Assembly: GCF_015234515.1 (NCBI RefSeq)
Contig: NZ_JADGMY010000023.1
Coordinates: 392,444 to 456,443 of the forward strand
DNA length: 64,000 nucleotides
Reading direction: 5' to 3'
Origin: Cellulomonas sp.
Lineage (GTDB): Bacteria; Actinomycetota; Actinomycetes; Actinomycetales; Cellulomonadaceae
In this document: positions 7,571 through 16,545 of the stretch, one piece after another
How the letters are laid out: every line of letters begins with the position of its first letter
How positions within the stretch are numbered: position 1 is the stretch's first letter
The notes under the pieces: model-generated
What the model was told of the DNA's origin: nothing
Seen by the model: the letters and a program-made list of their open reading frames with translations, nothing else
Databases searched by the model: none
Made by a program: the position numbers and the translations under genes

Positions 7571-9289
7571 ATGGACGATGCGGGCGAGACCGCCACCCCG
7601 ACCGATCCCCCGACGGCGGGGCGCCAGGACCGTGTCGCCGCGGCCCCGTCGCCCGCCGGCGCCCCGACCGCGCCGGTGCTCTCCCCGGTGGAGGTGTGGC
7701 GGGCGGCGGTCGCCTCGCAGGCCGGGGGCGCCGGACCGGGAGGCGCCCTCCCGTACGCGACCGTCCCGCACGCGACCACCCCGCACGGTGCCCCGCGGCC
7801 GGGAGCCCCCGGGCGGCCCCCGAACCCGCTGCCGCCGACGCCCCTCTCGCTCACCCAGGACGCGTTCTGGGCCGCGCGCACGGTGCCCGCGCCGGCCGTG
7901 ACGCTCGCCGCGTGCGCCGCGGTCGGGGTGCTCGGGGGTGCGCTGCTCGTGACCGACCGGCCCGGGCTGGGGGGCGCGCTCGTGGGTCTGGCCGTGTGGG
8001 GCGCGGCGGTGCCGACGCTCCTGCGCCGGCGCGCGTGGCAGCAGCTCGTGACGGCCGCGCTCGCGGTCGCCCTGGTGGCGATGGTCGCCTTCCGCGACGC
8101 GGGGTGGGTCGTCGCGCTGTGCGTCACGGTCGCCGCCGTCGCCGGTGCGGTGGCCGCGACGTCGGCCGTCAGCACCCCCGCCGTCGTCTTCAGCCCGTTG
8201 ACCTGGGCCTTCGCCGCTCTGCGCGCCCTGCCCTGGGTACGTCACGGCGTCGGTGCGCTGATGGGTGCGCGCCGCGCCCAGATGCTCGTCGCGCTGCGCA
8301 GCGTCGCTGTCACGGTCGTCCTGCTCGTCGTGTTCGGCGCCCTGTTCGCGAGCGCGGACAGCGTCTTCGCGAGCTACCTGCCGCGGCTCGACATCGGCAT
8401 CCTCCCCGCGCAGGTGCTCGTCGGTGGGCTCGTCGCGCTCCTGACGGCGTCGCTCGCGCACCTCGCGATCGCGCCGCCCGGGTGGTCGGACCACCGGATG
8501 GCCGAGCGCCGGCCCGCACGTCGCGGGGAGTGGCTGCTGCCGGTGGGGGCGCTCGCGGCGCTCGTCCTGGCGTTCGTGCTGGTGCAGGTGGGTGCCCTGG
8601 TCGACGGGCACGCCCACGTGCTCGACACGCTCGGTCTGAGCTACGCGGAGTACGCGCGCCAGGGGTTCGCGCAGCTCGTCGCGGTGACCGCACTGACACT
8701 GGTCGTCGTCGGCGTGGCCGCCCGGCGCGCACCGCGCGCGACCGCGCGGGACCGGCTCGTGTCACGCGTCGCACTGGGCGTGCTGTGCGTCGGGTCGCTC
8801 GGTGTGGTCGCCTCCGCGCTGCGGCGCATGGACCTGTACGTCGAGGCGTTCGGCCTGACGCGGCTGCGGCTGCTCGTGCTGGTCGCCGAGGTCGCGCTCG
8901 CGACCGTCCTGGTGCTGGTCATGGTCGCGGGGGTCCGGTGGCGGGGGGCGTGGCTGCCGCTGGCCGTGGTGCAGGTCGTCGCGGTCGCGATGCTCGGCCT
9001 CGCGCTGGCGGACCCGGACGCGCAGATCGTGCGGCACAACACGACCAACGAGGCCAGGGAGCGGCTGGACCTGGAGTACCTGCGCGGGCTGTCCGCGGAC
9101 GCGGTGCCCGCGCTCGACGCCCTCGACGAGCCCCTGCGGTCGTGCGCGCTCCGGGGCCGGCAGGTACCGGCGGCGGCGGGCCTGGGCGACCTGAACCTGG
9201 GACGGTGGAGCGCGGCCCGCGTCCTCGAGGAGGTCACGGTCGACGACGGCGCCACGTGCACGCAGTGGTCCGGCGGTCCGCGGCCCTAA
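7571..9289 (+). CDS. DUF4153 multi-pass membrane protein
   Basis: 572 aa. A Pro/Ala-rich cytoplasmic N-terminus of about 110 residues leads to at least ten hydrophobic helices. The layout, with the LLVVFGALFASADSVFASYL loop region and the later LSYAEYARQGFAQLVAV motif, matches DUF4153 proteins (YhbE/TMEM-like, unknown function). The ATG at 7571 is chosen because upstream in-frame sequence is antisense-like filler. Its TAA overlaps the stop of the convergent lysG gene by 4 bp. Confidence 0.8.
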   Translation: MDDAGETATPTDPPTAGRQDRVAAAPSPAGAPTAPVLSPVEVWRAAVASQAGGAGPGGALPYATVPHATTPHGAPRPGAPGRPPNPLPPTPLSLTQDAFWAARTVPAPAVTLAACAAVGVLGGALLVTDRPGLGGALVGLAVWGAAVPTLLRRRAWQQLVTAALAVALVAMVAFRDAGWVVALCVTVAAVAGAVAATSAVSTPAVVFSPLTWAFAALRALPWVRHGVGALMGARRAQMLVALRSVAVTVVLLVVFGALFASADSVFASYLPRLDIGILPAQVLVGGLVALLTASLAHLAIAPPGWSDHRMAERRPARRGEWLLPVGALAALVLAFVLVQVGALVDGHAHVLDTLGLSYAEYARQGFAQLVAVTALTLVVVGVAARRAPRATARDRLVSRVALGVLCVGSLGVVASALRRMDLYVEAFGLTRLRLLVLVAEVALATVLVLVMVAGVRWRGAWLPLAVVQVVAVAMLGLALADPDAQIVRHNTTNEARERLDLEYLRGLSADAVPALDALDEPLRSCALRGRQVPAAAGLGDLNLGRWSAARVLEEVTVDDGATCTQWSGGPRP

Positions 9290-10194
9290 CGCGGGGCCTG
9301 GTGGGGGACGAGGGCGGTGGCCGCCGCGGTGCGCAGGGCGTGGGCGACGGCGTCGAGGGCGTCCGTGCGCAGCGACCACTGCTGCCAGAGCAGCGGGACG
9401 TCGACCGCGTCGTCGCTGAGCCGGACCAGGCGGCCGGCGCGCTCGTCCTCGTCGGCCTGCTGGCCGGGAAGCATGGCCCAGCCGAACCCGAGGCGCACGG
9501 CGGCCGCGAAGTCCGCCGAGGCGGGCACGAGGTGCCGGGGCGGCCGGGCGGGGTCGACGCGTCGGCGACGCAGCCACCGGTCCTGCAGGTGGTCGTCGGT
9601 GTCGAACACGACGACGGGTGCGACGGCGAGCGCGGCGGCGCGGACCCCGTCGGCGTGCCACCGGTCACCGAACCACCGGGCCGCGAACGTGGGCGTCGCC
9701 ACCGGGCGGTAGCGCATGACGCCCAGCGGCTCGACGCTGCAGCCCTGGACGGCGACGGCCTGCGAGGTCACCGCCCCCATGACGGAGCCGTCGCGCAGCA
9801 GCTCGGCCGAGCGGTCCTGGTCCTCGCGGACCAGGTGCAGGGCGACCTGCCCGGCCAGCGGCGCGAGCGCGGGCAGCACCCACGTGGTGAGCGAGTCGCC
9901 GTTGACCGCCAGGGTGACGCGCGGGACGGCGGTGTCACCGCCGAGGTGCCGGGTCGCGTCGGCGGTGAGGGCGTCGAGCTGGCGGGCGAGGCGGACCAGG
10001 GGCTCGCCGGCGGCGGTCGGGCGGACGGGCCGGTCGCGACGCAGGAGCACGGCACCGGCGGTCTGCTCGAGCGCCTTGATCCGTTGGCTGACGGCCGAAG
10101 GCGTCACGTGCAGGGCGCGCGCGGCGGCGTCGAACGTGCCGAGGTCGGCGGCGGCGGCGAGGGCGCGGAGCTGGCCGAGGTCCCAGTCGGGCAT
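9286..10194 (-). CDS. lysG: LysR-family regulator of lysine/arginine export (LysG/ArgP)
   Basis: 302 aa. It has an N-terminal LysR winged helix (LGTFDAAARALHVTPSAVSQ, then RIKALEQTAGAVLL) and a C-terminal effector domain. The LysG/ArgP subfamily is indicated by the divergent partner lysE, starting 71 bp away, and by PLGVMRYRPVATPTFAARWF in the effector domain. In Corynebacterium, LysG activates lysE in response to basic amino acids (established for the family), and the same circuit is inferred here. Confidence 0.88.
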   Translation of the reverse strand: MPDWDLGQLRALAAAADLGTFDAAARALHVTPSAVSQRIKALEQTAGAVLLRRDRPVRPTAAGEPLVRLARQLDALTADATRHLGGDTAVPRVTLAVNGDSLTTWVLPALAPLAGQVALHLVREDQDRSAELLRDGSVMGAVTSQAVAVQGCSVEPLGVMRYRPVATPTFAARWFGDRWHADGVRAAALAVAPVVVFDTDDHLQDRWLRRRRVDPARPPRHLVPASADFAAAVRLGFGWAMLPGQQADEDERAGRLVRLSDDAVDVPLLWQQWSLRTDALDAVAHALRTAAATALVPHQAPR

Positions 10195-10264
10195 GTAGCA
10201 ACGCTAATGGAGCATGACGAACTTTCGCTGGGCTGATGCGCCGGTGACGCCTAGCGTCGGTGGC

Positions 10265-10885
10265 ATGTGGAGCTCAGCGGTGGCCGGTCTCGGTCTCGGC
10301 CTCGGTCTGATCGTCGCCATCGGCGCGCAGAACGCGCACGTCCTGCGGTACGGCCTGCGGCGCGAGCGCGTCGGCCTGGTGGTCGCGATCTGCGCGGTGT
10401 CGGACCTGGTGCTCATCGCGGTCGGGGCGGCAGGCGTCGGCACCGTCATCGCCGCGAGCCGCACGCTCACCGTCGTCATGACGCTGCTGGGCGCCGCGGT
10501 CCTGGTGGCGTACGGGGCGGCCGCCGCCCGGCGCGCGGTGCGCGGCGACGGGGCGCTCGTCGTGGAGGGCGAGGCGGGGGGTGTGACCGCCGTGACGGCC
10601 GTCGCCGCGACGACCCTCGCGCTGACCTGGCTGAACCCGCACGTGTACCTCGACACCGTGGTGCTCCTGGGGTCGCTGGCCGCGGGGCAGGGGGACGGGC
10701 GGTGGTGGTTCGCCGCCGGCGCGGGGGTGGGCAGCGTGCTGTGGTTCACGGCCCTGGGGTACGGCGCGGCGCTGCTGCGCCCGGTGTTCGCGCGCCCGGT
10801 CGCGTGGCGGGTGCTGGACGCGGTGATCGCCGTGGTGATGGTGGCCATCGCGGCGGGCCTCGTGATGGACCTCGTCGGGGCCTGA
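10265..10885 (+). CDS. lysE: LysE-type amino-acid exporter
   Basis: 206 aa, six hydrophobic helices. The start MWSSAVAGLGLGLGLIVAIG with the following AQNAHVLRYGLRR is the LysE signature (GAQNxxVLRxGL). TLTVVMTLLGAAVLVAYG and ALTWLNPHVYLDTVVLLG are also family landmarks. It exports basic amino acids across the cytoplasmic membrane. The ATG at 10265 begins at the first conserved helix. It is divergent from lysG with a shared intergenic region. Confidence 0.92.
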   Translation: MWSSAVAGLGLGLGLIVAIGAQNAHVLRYGLRRERVGLVVAICAVSDLVLIAVGAAGVGTVIAASRTLTVVMTLLGAAVLVAYGAAAARRAVRGDGALVVEGEAGGVTAVTAVAATTLALTWLNPHVYLDTVVLLGSLAAGQGDGRWWFAAGAGVGSVLWFTALGYGAALLRPVFARPVAWRVLDAVIAVVMVAIAAGLVMDLVGA

Positions 10886-10901
10886 CCAGCGCGGCTATGC
10901 G

Positions 10902-10944
10902 TTGTCGACGCAGCGTCGGTAAGATGTTGACACCGCGTCGACAA
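10902..10944. promoter_or_regulatory. Inverted-repeat operator and promoter of the MacB-like exporter
   Basis: TTGTCGACGC (10902-10911) and GCGTCGACAA (10935-10944) are perfect inverted copies separated by 23 bp. A TTGACA hexamer (10927-10932) and TAAGAT (10920-10925) lie between them. It is probably the operator for the TetR repressor encoded at the end of this operon; autoregulation is inferred. Confidence 0.6.
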
Positions 10945-10976
10945 GACGTGGTCCCCGTCGAGAGGTCTGCCACCCG

Positions 10977-12107
10977 ATGTTCCTCGCACTGCGCGAACTG
11001 GCATTCGCGCGTACCCGTTTCGGTCTGATGGGGGCCGTCGTCGCCCTCATCAGCGTGCTCATGATCCTGCTCTCAGGACTGTCGTCCGGCCTCGTGGTCG
11101 ACGGCGTCTCCGGGCTGCAGCGCAGCCCCCTGGACGCCGTGGCGTTCGAGTCCGGCACCAAGACCGACTCCGCCTTCACCCGCAGCGTCGTGACGTCCGA
11201 CCAGCGTGACGCCTGGGCCGCCCGGGACGACGTCGCGGACGCCGAGCTGCTCGGCACCGCGATCGTCAACGCGAAGAACGAGGACGGGACGCCGGTCGAC
11301 CTCACCCTGTTCGGCGTCGAGCCCGGCGGGTTCGTCGAGCCGGCGACCGGCGAGGGCAGCGCACCGGCCGGCGACGGCGAGGTCGTGCTGTCCGTCTCCG
11401 CCCAGAGCGAGGGCATCGAGCTCGGTGACGTGCTGACGATCGACCGCATCGGCACGGAGCTGGAGGTCGTCGGGTTCACCACGGACCAGCGCACCTTCGG
11501 CCACATGGACATCGGCTTCCTGCCCCTGACCACCTGGCAGGAGATCCACTCCTCGACCGTCCCCGGCCAGCAGGCCAGCCCCGAGGCGTACGACTCGGCC
11601 AGCGTCGTCGCGCTGCGCGGCGTCGACGGCAAGCTCCCCGACCTCGCGGCCGGTGACGCGGCGGCGGGCACCAGCGCCCGCACGATCGTCGAGGCGTACG
11701 ACTCGTCGCCCGGCTACACGGCCGAGATCATGACGATGCAGCTCATCCAGGCCTTCCTCTACGCCATCTCGGCACTGGTCGTCGGCGCGTTCTTCACGCT
11801 GTGGACCGTGCAGCGCACCCGCGAGCTCGCCGTCATGCGGGCCATGGGCGCCTCCACGCGCTTCCTGCTCGGCGACGGGCTGGCACAGGCGACGATCCTG
11901 CTCGTCGTGTCCGTCGGCATCGGCCTGGCCGTCGGGCTCGGGCTGGGGTCGTTGCTCGTCGGCACGGGCATGCCGTTCGAGCTGGAGAGCGGGCCCATCA
12001 TGACCGGTGCGCTCCTGCTGCTCGGCCTCGGTCTGTTCGGCGCCGCCGTCGCGACCGTCCGCATCGCCCGAGTCGACCCGCTGACCGCGCTGGGAGAGAA
12101 CCGATGA
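10977..12107 (+). CDS. MacB/FtsX-type ABC transporter permease
   Basis: 376 aa. It has an N-terminal membrane helix (FGLMGAVVALISVLMILLSG), a large extracytoplasmic MacB-PCD-like domain of about 220 residues, and three C-terminal helices with the FtsX signature TRELAVMRAMGAST. This is a mechanotransmission-type exporter subunit acting with the ATPase encoded 4 bp upstream of its stop (ATGA overlap). The substrate is unknown. TetR control suggests a drug, peptide or envelope-stress role. Confidence 0.88.
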   Translation: MFLALRELAFARTRFGLMGAVVALISVLMILLSGLSSGLVVDGVSGLQRSPLDAVAFESGTKTDSAFTRSVVTSDQRDAWAARDDVADAELLGTAIVNAKNEDGTPVDLTLFGVEPGGFVEPATGEGSAPAGDGEVVLSVSAQSEGIELGDVLTIDRIGTELEVVGFTTDQRTFGHMDIGFLPLTTWQEIHSSTVPGQQASPEAYDSASVVALRGVDGKLPDLAAGDAAAGTSARTIVEAYDSSPGYTAEIMTMQLIQAFLYAISALVVGAFFTLWTVQRTRELAVMRAMGASTRFLLGDGLAQATILLVVSVGIGLAVGLGLGSLLVGTGMPFELESGPIMTGALLLLGLGLFGAAVATVRIARVDPLTALGENR

Positions 12108-12787
12108 CCACCACCACCACCCGTACCGGGCTCGCGCTGAGCGCCGTCACCCTGACCTTCGGGGACGGGGACAGCCAGGTCAACGCCCTCGACAGCGTCG
12201 AGCTCACGGTCGCCCCTGGGGAGATCGTGGCCGTCGTCGGCCCGTCCGGCGCCGGCAAGTCGAGCCTGCTGGCGGTCGCCGGCGGGCTGACCAAGCCGAC
12301 CTCCGGGTCCGTCGTCGTCGGCGGCTCCGACCTGACGACCATGTCCAAGGCCGCCCTGGCGCGGTACCGCCGCGACCACGTCGGGTTCGTCTTCCAGTCC
12401 GGCAACCTCGTGCCCGCCCTGACCGCGATCGACCAGCTCCGGCTGGTCGAGAAGATCACGGGCCGCCGCGCGGTGAAGCCGCCGGAGGAGCTGCTCGCGT
12501 CCGTCGGCATGGCCGACCACGCCAAGCGCCGTCCCGGCCGGCTGTCCGGTGGCGAGCGTCAGCGTGTCGGCATCGCCCGGGCGCTCGTCGCGTCCCCGTC
12601 GGTCCTGCTGGTCGACGAGCCCACGGCGGCTCTCGACCGGCGTCGTAGCCATGAGATCGTCGAGCTGCTCGCGCGGCAGACGCACGAGTTCGGGGTGGCT
12701 ACGGTGATGGTCACCCACGACCACGACGTGCTCGAGCACAGCGACCGGGTGCTGGAGATGGTGGACGGACGCCTCGGCGCCGTCTGA
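12104..12787 (+). CDS. ABC transporter ATP-binding protein (MacB/LolD type)
   Basis: 227 aa. Walker A GPSGAGKS, Q-loop FVFQSGNLVPALTA, signature LSGGERQRVGIARAL, Walker B VLLVDEPTAALD and switch His in VTHDHDVL are all present. The residues give a complete, active ATPase of the LolD/MacB branch, partner of the preceding permease. The start overlaps the permease stop by ATGA. Confidence 0.92.
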   Translation: MTTTTTRTGLALSAVTLTFGDGDSQVNALDSVELTVAPGEIVAVVGPSGAGKSSLLAVAGGLTKPTSGSVVVGGSDLTTMSKAALARYRRDHVGFVFQSGNLVPALTAIDQLRLVEKITGRRAVKPPEELLASVGMADHAKRRPGRLSGGERQRVGIARALVASPSVLLVDEPTAALDRRRSHEIVELLARQTHEFGVATVMVTHDHDVLEHSDRVLEMVDGRLGAV

Positions 12788-12804
12788 GACGAGCAGGAGG
12801 ACGC

Positions 12805-13392
12805 GTGCCCCGGATCACGGCCGCAACGGTTCCCGAGCACCGCGAGGCCCAGCGCCGCGCGATCCTCGAGGCCACCCGTGAGCTGCTGACCTCCCGCCCG
12901 GACGTCGAGCCCACCTTCGCGGAGATCGCCGCGAAGGCGGGGCTCGCACGTCCGAGCATCTACCACTACTTCGCGTCGCGGGAGGAGCTGTTCCGCGCCG
13001 TCGTCGTGGACGCCCTGCCGCGCTGGCGCGAGACCATCGCGCAGGCCACGAGCGCGCACGACGACCCCGCGGCCCGCATCGGTGCCTACGCGGACGCGAA
13101 CCTCACGCTCGTCGCCGACGGCGAGCACGCCGTCATCAGCGCGCTCGTGTCGTTCGACCCGCGGGCGCTCGCCGACCCGCGGATCGCCCAGATGCACGCC
13201 GAGCTGGTCGAGCCGCTCGTCGGCGCGCTGCGCGACGCGCAGGTCGCCGACCCGGAGGTCGTCGCGCAGCTCGTCAACGCCGTCGTGCAGCGGGCCGGCG
13301 CCATGATCGAGAGCGGGGCGGACGTGCCGATGGTCCGGCGTGCGGTGCGCGCGCTGCTGGGTCTGACGGTCGGGACGCCCGACGCGCGCTGA
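12805..13392 (+). CDS. TetR-family repressor
   Basis: 195 aa. The N-terminal HTH reads TFAEIAAKAGLARPSIYHYF followed by ASREELFRAV, a canonical TetR recognition helix. The C-terminal ligand domain is Ala-rich and unclassified. It starts at GTG 12805, 17 bp after the ATPase, so it is the third gene of the exporter operon and probably represses the palindromic promoter at 10902-10944. Confidence 0.88.
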   Translation: MPRITAATVPEHREAQRRAILEATRELLTSRPDVEPTFAEIAAKAGLARPSIYHYFASREELFRAVVVDALPRWRETIAQATSAHDDPAARIGAYADANLTLVADGEHAVISALVSFDPRALADPRIAQMHAELVEPLVGALRDAQVADPEVVAQLVNAVVQRAGAMIESGADVPMVRRAVRALLGLTVGTPDAR

Positions 13393-13483
13393 TCTCCTCC
13401 ACGGCACCGCAGAGCAGGACAGGCTCCGACCTCTTCCCTCGCTAGCGTGGCGCTCACGACACCTTGGGACAGGAGGCTCGACC

Positions 13484-14002
13484 GTGACGCAGACGACGCC
13501 CCCCGGCTACACGACCGTCGCCCCGTGGGTGGTGACCGACGACACCGGGGCCTTCCTGGACTTCGTCGTGGCGGTGTTCGGCGGCGACGAGCTCGCGCGC
13601 GTACCCGTCGAGGACGGCTCGATCGGCCACGGCGAGGTCCGCGTGGGCGACACCGTGCTGCTGGCGTTCGACCGGCGCCCCGACTGGCCGGTCCTGCCCA
13701 GCCTGCTGCGCGTGTGGGTGCCCGACGCGGACCGCGCGTTCGAGCGCGCGGTGGCTGCCGGCGCGACCGTCGTCACGGAGCTCGACGACAGCGCCTTCGG
13801 CCAGCGCGGCGGCCGGGTCCGCGACCCGTTCGGCAACATCTGGTGGGTCGTGAGCCAGGTCGAGGACGTGCCGGAGGAGGTCATGTGGCGGCGGCTGCAG
13901 GAGCCGACGTACGCGGCCGGCATGCGAATCGCCCAGGAGACGCTCGACGCCGAGCTGTCGGGGCGCGGGCACGGCCGCAGCAGCGCACCCGTCCGGACGT
14001 AG
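13484..14002 (+). CDS. VOC-family protein (PhnB/glyoxalase-like)
   Basis: 172 aa. YTTVAPWVVTDDTGAFLDFV begins the first VOC half, and GGRVRDPFGNIWWVVSQVED is the PhnB-type second half (RDPFGN.W). The PhnB subgroup often includes resistance-like and methyltransferase-like members, but the function here is unknown. The GTG at 13484 follows AGGAGG at about 9 bp. Confidence 0.8.
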   Translation: MTQTTPPGYTTVAPWVVTDDTGAFLDFVVAVFGGDELARVPVEDGSIGHGEVRVGDTVLLAFDRRPDWPVLPSLLRVWVPDADRAFERAVAAGATVVTELDDSAFGQRGGRVRDPFGNIWWVVSQVEDVPEEVMWRRLQEPTYAAGMRIAQETLDAELSGRGHGRSSAPVRT

Positions 14003-14055
14003 CCGGACGAACGGGGAGGGAACAGACCCGCCCTCCGACGGGGTTGCGCTCGGGT

Positions 14056-14980
14056 ATGCGAGCCATCACCTACGACCGCTACGGCGGCAGCGACGTCCTG
14101 CAGCTCACCGACCGGCCGGAGCCGAAGGTCAGTTCCGACAGCGTCCTGGTGCGGGTCCGTGCCGCGTCCGTGAACCCGGTGGACTGGAAGATTCGCGCCG
14201 GGTACCTGGACCCGATCATCGACATCGAGTTCCCGGCGGTCCCCGGATGGGACGTGGCGGGTGTCGTCGAGCGCCCGGGACTGGACACCCCCGAGCTCGC
14301 GGCCGGCGACGAGGTCTACGGGTACGTCCGCAAGGACTGGCTGCACGGCGGGACGTTCGCGGAGCTGGTCGCCGCGCCCGTCCGGACCATCGCCCGCAAG
14401 CCCGCCTCGCTGACGTTCGAGGAGGCCGCGGCGGTGCCGCTGGCCGGGCTCACGGCGTACCAGTCGATCGAGCGCGCGGGCGTGCGCGAGGGGCAGACGG
14501 TGCTCGTGCACGCCGCGGCCGGCGGGGTCGGGCAGTTCGCCGTGCAGATCGCGCGGGCGCGCGGGGCCCGGGTCATCGGTACGGCGTCGACGCGCAAACC
14601 ACGACCACCTGCGCGGCCTGGGCGTCGAGCCGGTGGAGTACGGCGACGGGCTCGCCGAGCGCGTGCCTGGGCTGGCGCCGCAGGGCGTCGACGTCGTCCT
14701 GGACTACGGCTCGGACGACCTCGTGCCGACGACGCGCGCGGTGCTGGCCGAGGGCGGCACGGTCGCGTCCGTCATCAACACCGCCGCGCGCGACGACCTC
14801 GGCGGGCACTACGTGTGGGTGCGGCCCAGCACGACGGACCTCGACGCGCTGACGCGGCTGATCGATGACGGTGCGGTGAAGGTCGACGTCGCGCAGGTCT
14901 TCGAGCTGGCGGACGCGGGGGCCGCGCACGACCTGGTCGCGGAGGGGCACGTGCGGGGGAAGGTCGTCGTGCGCGTCTGA
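14056..14980 (+). pseudogene. NADP-dependent quinone oxidoreductase, frameshifted
   Basis: A medium-chain dehydrogenase/reductase of the zinc-free quinone oxidoreductase type. The first part starts MRAITYDRYGGSDVLQLTDR and includes VLVHAAAGGVGQFAVQIARA, the NADP-binding AAGGVG motif. After the codon for Arg at about 14593 the frame is lost: the AAA run at 14596-14598 contains one base too many. Shifting by one restores HDHLRGLGVEPVEYGDG and the normal C-terminal half, ending VRGKVVVRV at 14980. The joined product would be about 308 aa, the family norm. It is a recent inactivation, a phase-variable homopolymer, or a sequencing error. Confidence 0.85.
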
Positions 14981-15121
14981 CGGCCTCGACGGCAGGCGCC
15001 TCCGTCAGTCGGTGGATCACGCGGCGGGCGCCCGCCCGCAGCATCGGAGCATGCGAGCAGCGCGCCGTGGCACGACGTCGTCGTCGCGGGGAGCCCTCGC
15101 CCGCACCGGGGGGCCGGCCGC

Positions 15122-16351
15122 GTGACCGGGCTGGTGCTCGTCGTGGTCTGCGCCGCCGTCGCCGGGCGCGTCGCCCGGCACCTGCGGCAGCCACCCGTGG
15201 TCGGCGTCATGCTGCTCGGCCTGCTGCTCGGGCCCCTGGCGCTCGGCTCCGTGGCTCCTGGGGTGGTCGCCGGACTGTGGCCGCCGTCGGGCGCACCGCT
15301 GCGAGCGGGTGTGGCCGAGGTCGGCACGGTCGCGCTCGTCGCGCTCCTGGGGCTGCATCTGGACGCCGGCGGCGTGGTCCGGCGCGGGTCCGCGGCGGTC
15401 GTGACTCTCCTGGGTGGTGTCGCCGCACTGGCTGCGGCCGCCGTGCTGACGGTCCTGCGCGTCCTGCTGGGCCAGGATGTCGACGTGCCGACGTCCGTCG
15501 CCGTGACCGCGTGCGCACTCGGGACGAGCGCGCTGCCGGTCCTGGGTGAGATCGTGCGCAGCCGGGGCCTGACGGACACGCCTGAGGCGCGGCTCGCGCT
15601 GGCGAGCGCCGCCCTGCTCGACGGCGCGGTCTGGCTCGTGCTAGGCGTCGTCGCGGTCTCGAGCGCGCACTCGTCGGGCCGCACCGGCGTGGGTGCGGTC
15701 CTCGCCCTGGCCGGGCTGGTCGCCGGCGGGCTCGTCGCCGCGCGCTGCGCACGGCCGTGCCTGGCACGCGTCCGCCCGGGTGCCGCCGGGGCGGTGCTCG
15801 TCCTGGTGGCGCTCGCGGCGGCCACCGCGGGGTTCGCTGCGCTCGGCCGGGCAGCAGGCACGCACGGGGTGGTCGGGGCGTTCGTGCTGGGTGCGGCCGT
15901 GCCGTGGGACGCGCTCCCCGAGCCGGTGCGCCGGGTGCTCGCGGGGCCGGTCCGGTCCGTCGTGACGCACGCGCTGCTTCCCGTGTGCTTCCTGGTCGCG
16001 GGGTTGGCCGCCCGGCCAGTGGTCGCGTCCGTCCAGTCGGTCGTCCTCGTCGTCGCGGTCGTCGCGCTCGCGGTCGCCGTGAAGGTCGCGGGCGTGCGGA
16101 TGTCGGTCGGTGCGGGCGCGGTGCCGCCGGAGCAGGCCGCACGCCTCACGGCACTGCTGAACACCCGAGGCGTGACCGAGGTGCTCGTGATCGAGGCGGC
16201 GCGCGGCGCGGGGCTGCTGGACGGTGCGACGGCGACGGCCTTCCTGGTCGCTGCTGTCGTCACGACCGCGGTCACCGGGCCGTGGCTCACGAGGATCGAG
16301 CGGTCCGAGGCGCGAAAGCCGCAACACGCGGCGCGAGATGCGTCATCATAG
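15122..16351 (+). CDS. CPA2-family cation/proton antiporter
   Basis: 409 aa with about 12 hydrophobic segments. LRQPPVVGVMLLGLLLGPLA near the N-terminus and EIVRSRGLTDTPEARLALAS in the middle match the KefB/GerN-type CPA2 family. The late LLNTRGVTEVLVIEAARGAG is the family's conserved TRG-E segment. It exchanges monovalent cations or a small anion-linked substrate for protons at the membrane. No KTN nucleotide-binding domain is attached. The GTG at 15122 is favoured. Confidence 0.85.
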   Translation: MTGLVLVVVCAAVAGRVARHLRQPPVVGVMLLGLLLGPLALGSVAPGVVAGLWPPSGAPLRAGVAEVGTVALVALLGLHLDAGGVVRRGSAAVVTLLGGVAALAAAAVLTVLRVLLGQDVDVPTSVAVTACALGTSALPVLGEIVRSRGLTDTPEARLALASAALLDGAVWLVLGVVAVSSAHSSGRTGVGAVLALAGLVAGGLVAARCARPCLARVRPGAAGAVLVLVALAAATAGFAALGRAAGTHGVVGAFVLGAAVPWDALPEPVRRVLAGPVRSVVTHALLPVCFLVAGLAARPVVASVQSVVLVVAVVALAVAVKVAGVRMSVGAGAVPPEQAARLTALLNTRGVTEVLVIEAARGAGLLDGATATAFLVAAVVTTAVTGPWLTRIERSEARKPQHAARDASS

Positions 16352-16461
16352 GCTCTGTTTGCTGTGACTCCCGTCACTGGCGTGGACACTCTGTCAGCCC
16401 CTAAGACGGAGTGAAATGAGGGGAGACGAAACGTCCTCACTTGTGCTTGTATGTGACTCGC

Positions 16462-16514
16462 CCCACACGAGTGTGGGAGTGCCGCGAAGCTGCAGGCGGC
16501 CAGCCGGCCTGCAG
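16462..16514 (+). promoter_or_regulatory. Two hairpins in the leader of the LuxR gene
   Basis: CCCACAC (16462-16468) pairs with GTGTGGG (16471-16477). CTGCAGGC (16490-16497) pairs with GCCTGCAG (16507-16514). Both lie in the roughly 190-bp leader before ATG 16546, in a less GC-rich patch. They could be operators or a 5'-UTR structure; no known riboswitch is recognised. Confidence 0.45.
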
Positions 16515-16545
16515 CCCTCGTGGTCGCAGGCTGAAGGGGGAGCTG

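Noticed and set aside
12805..13392. Regulator of the biosynthetic cluster
   Set aside because: It is 17 bp behind an ABC exporter operon with its own palindromic operator, 7 kb from the synthetase genes.
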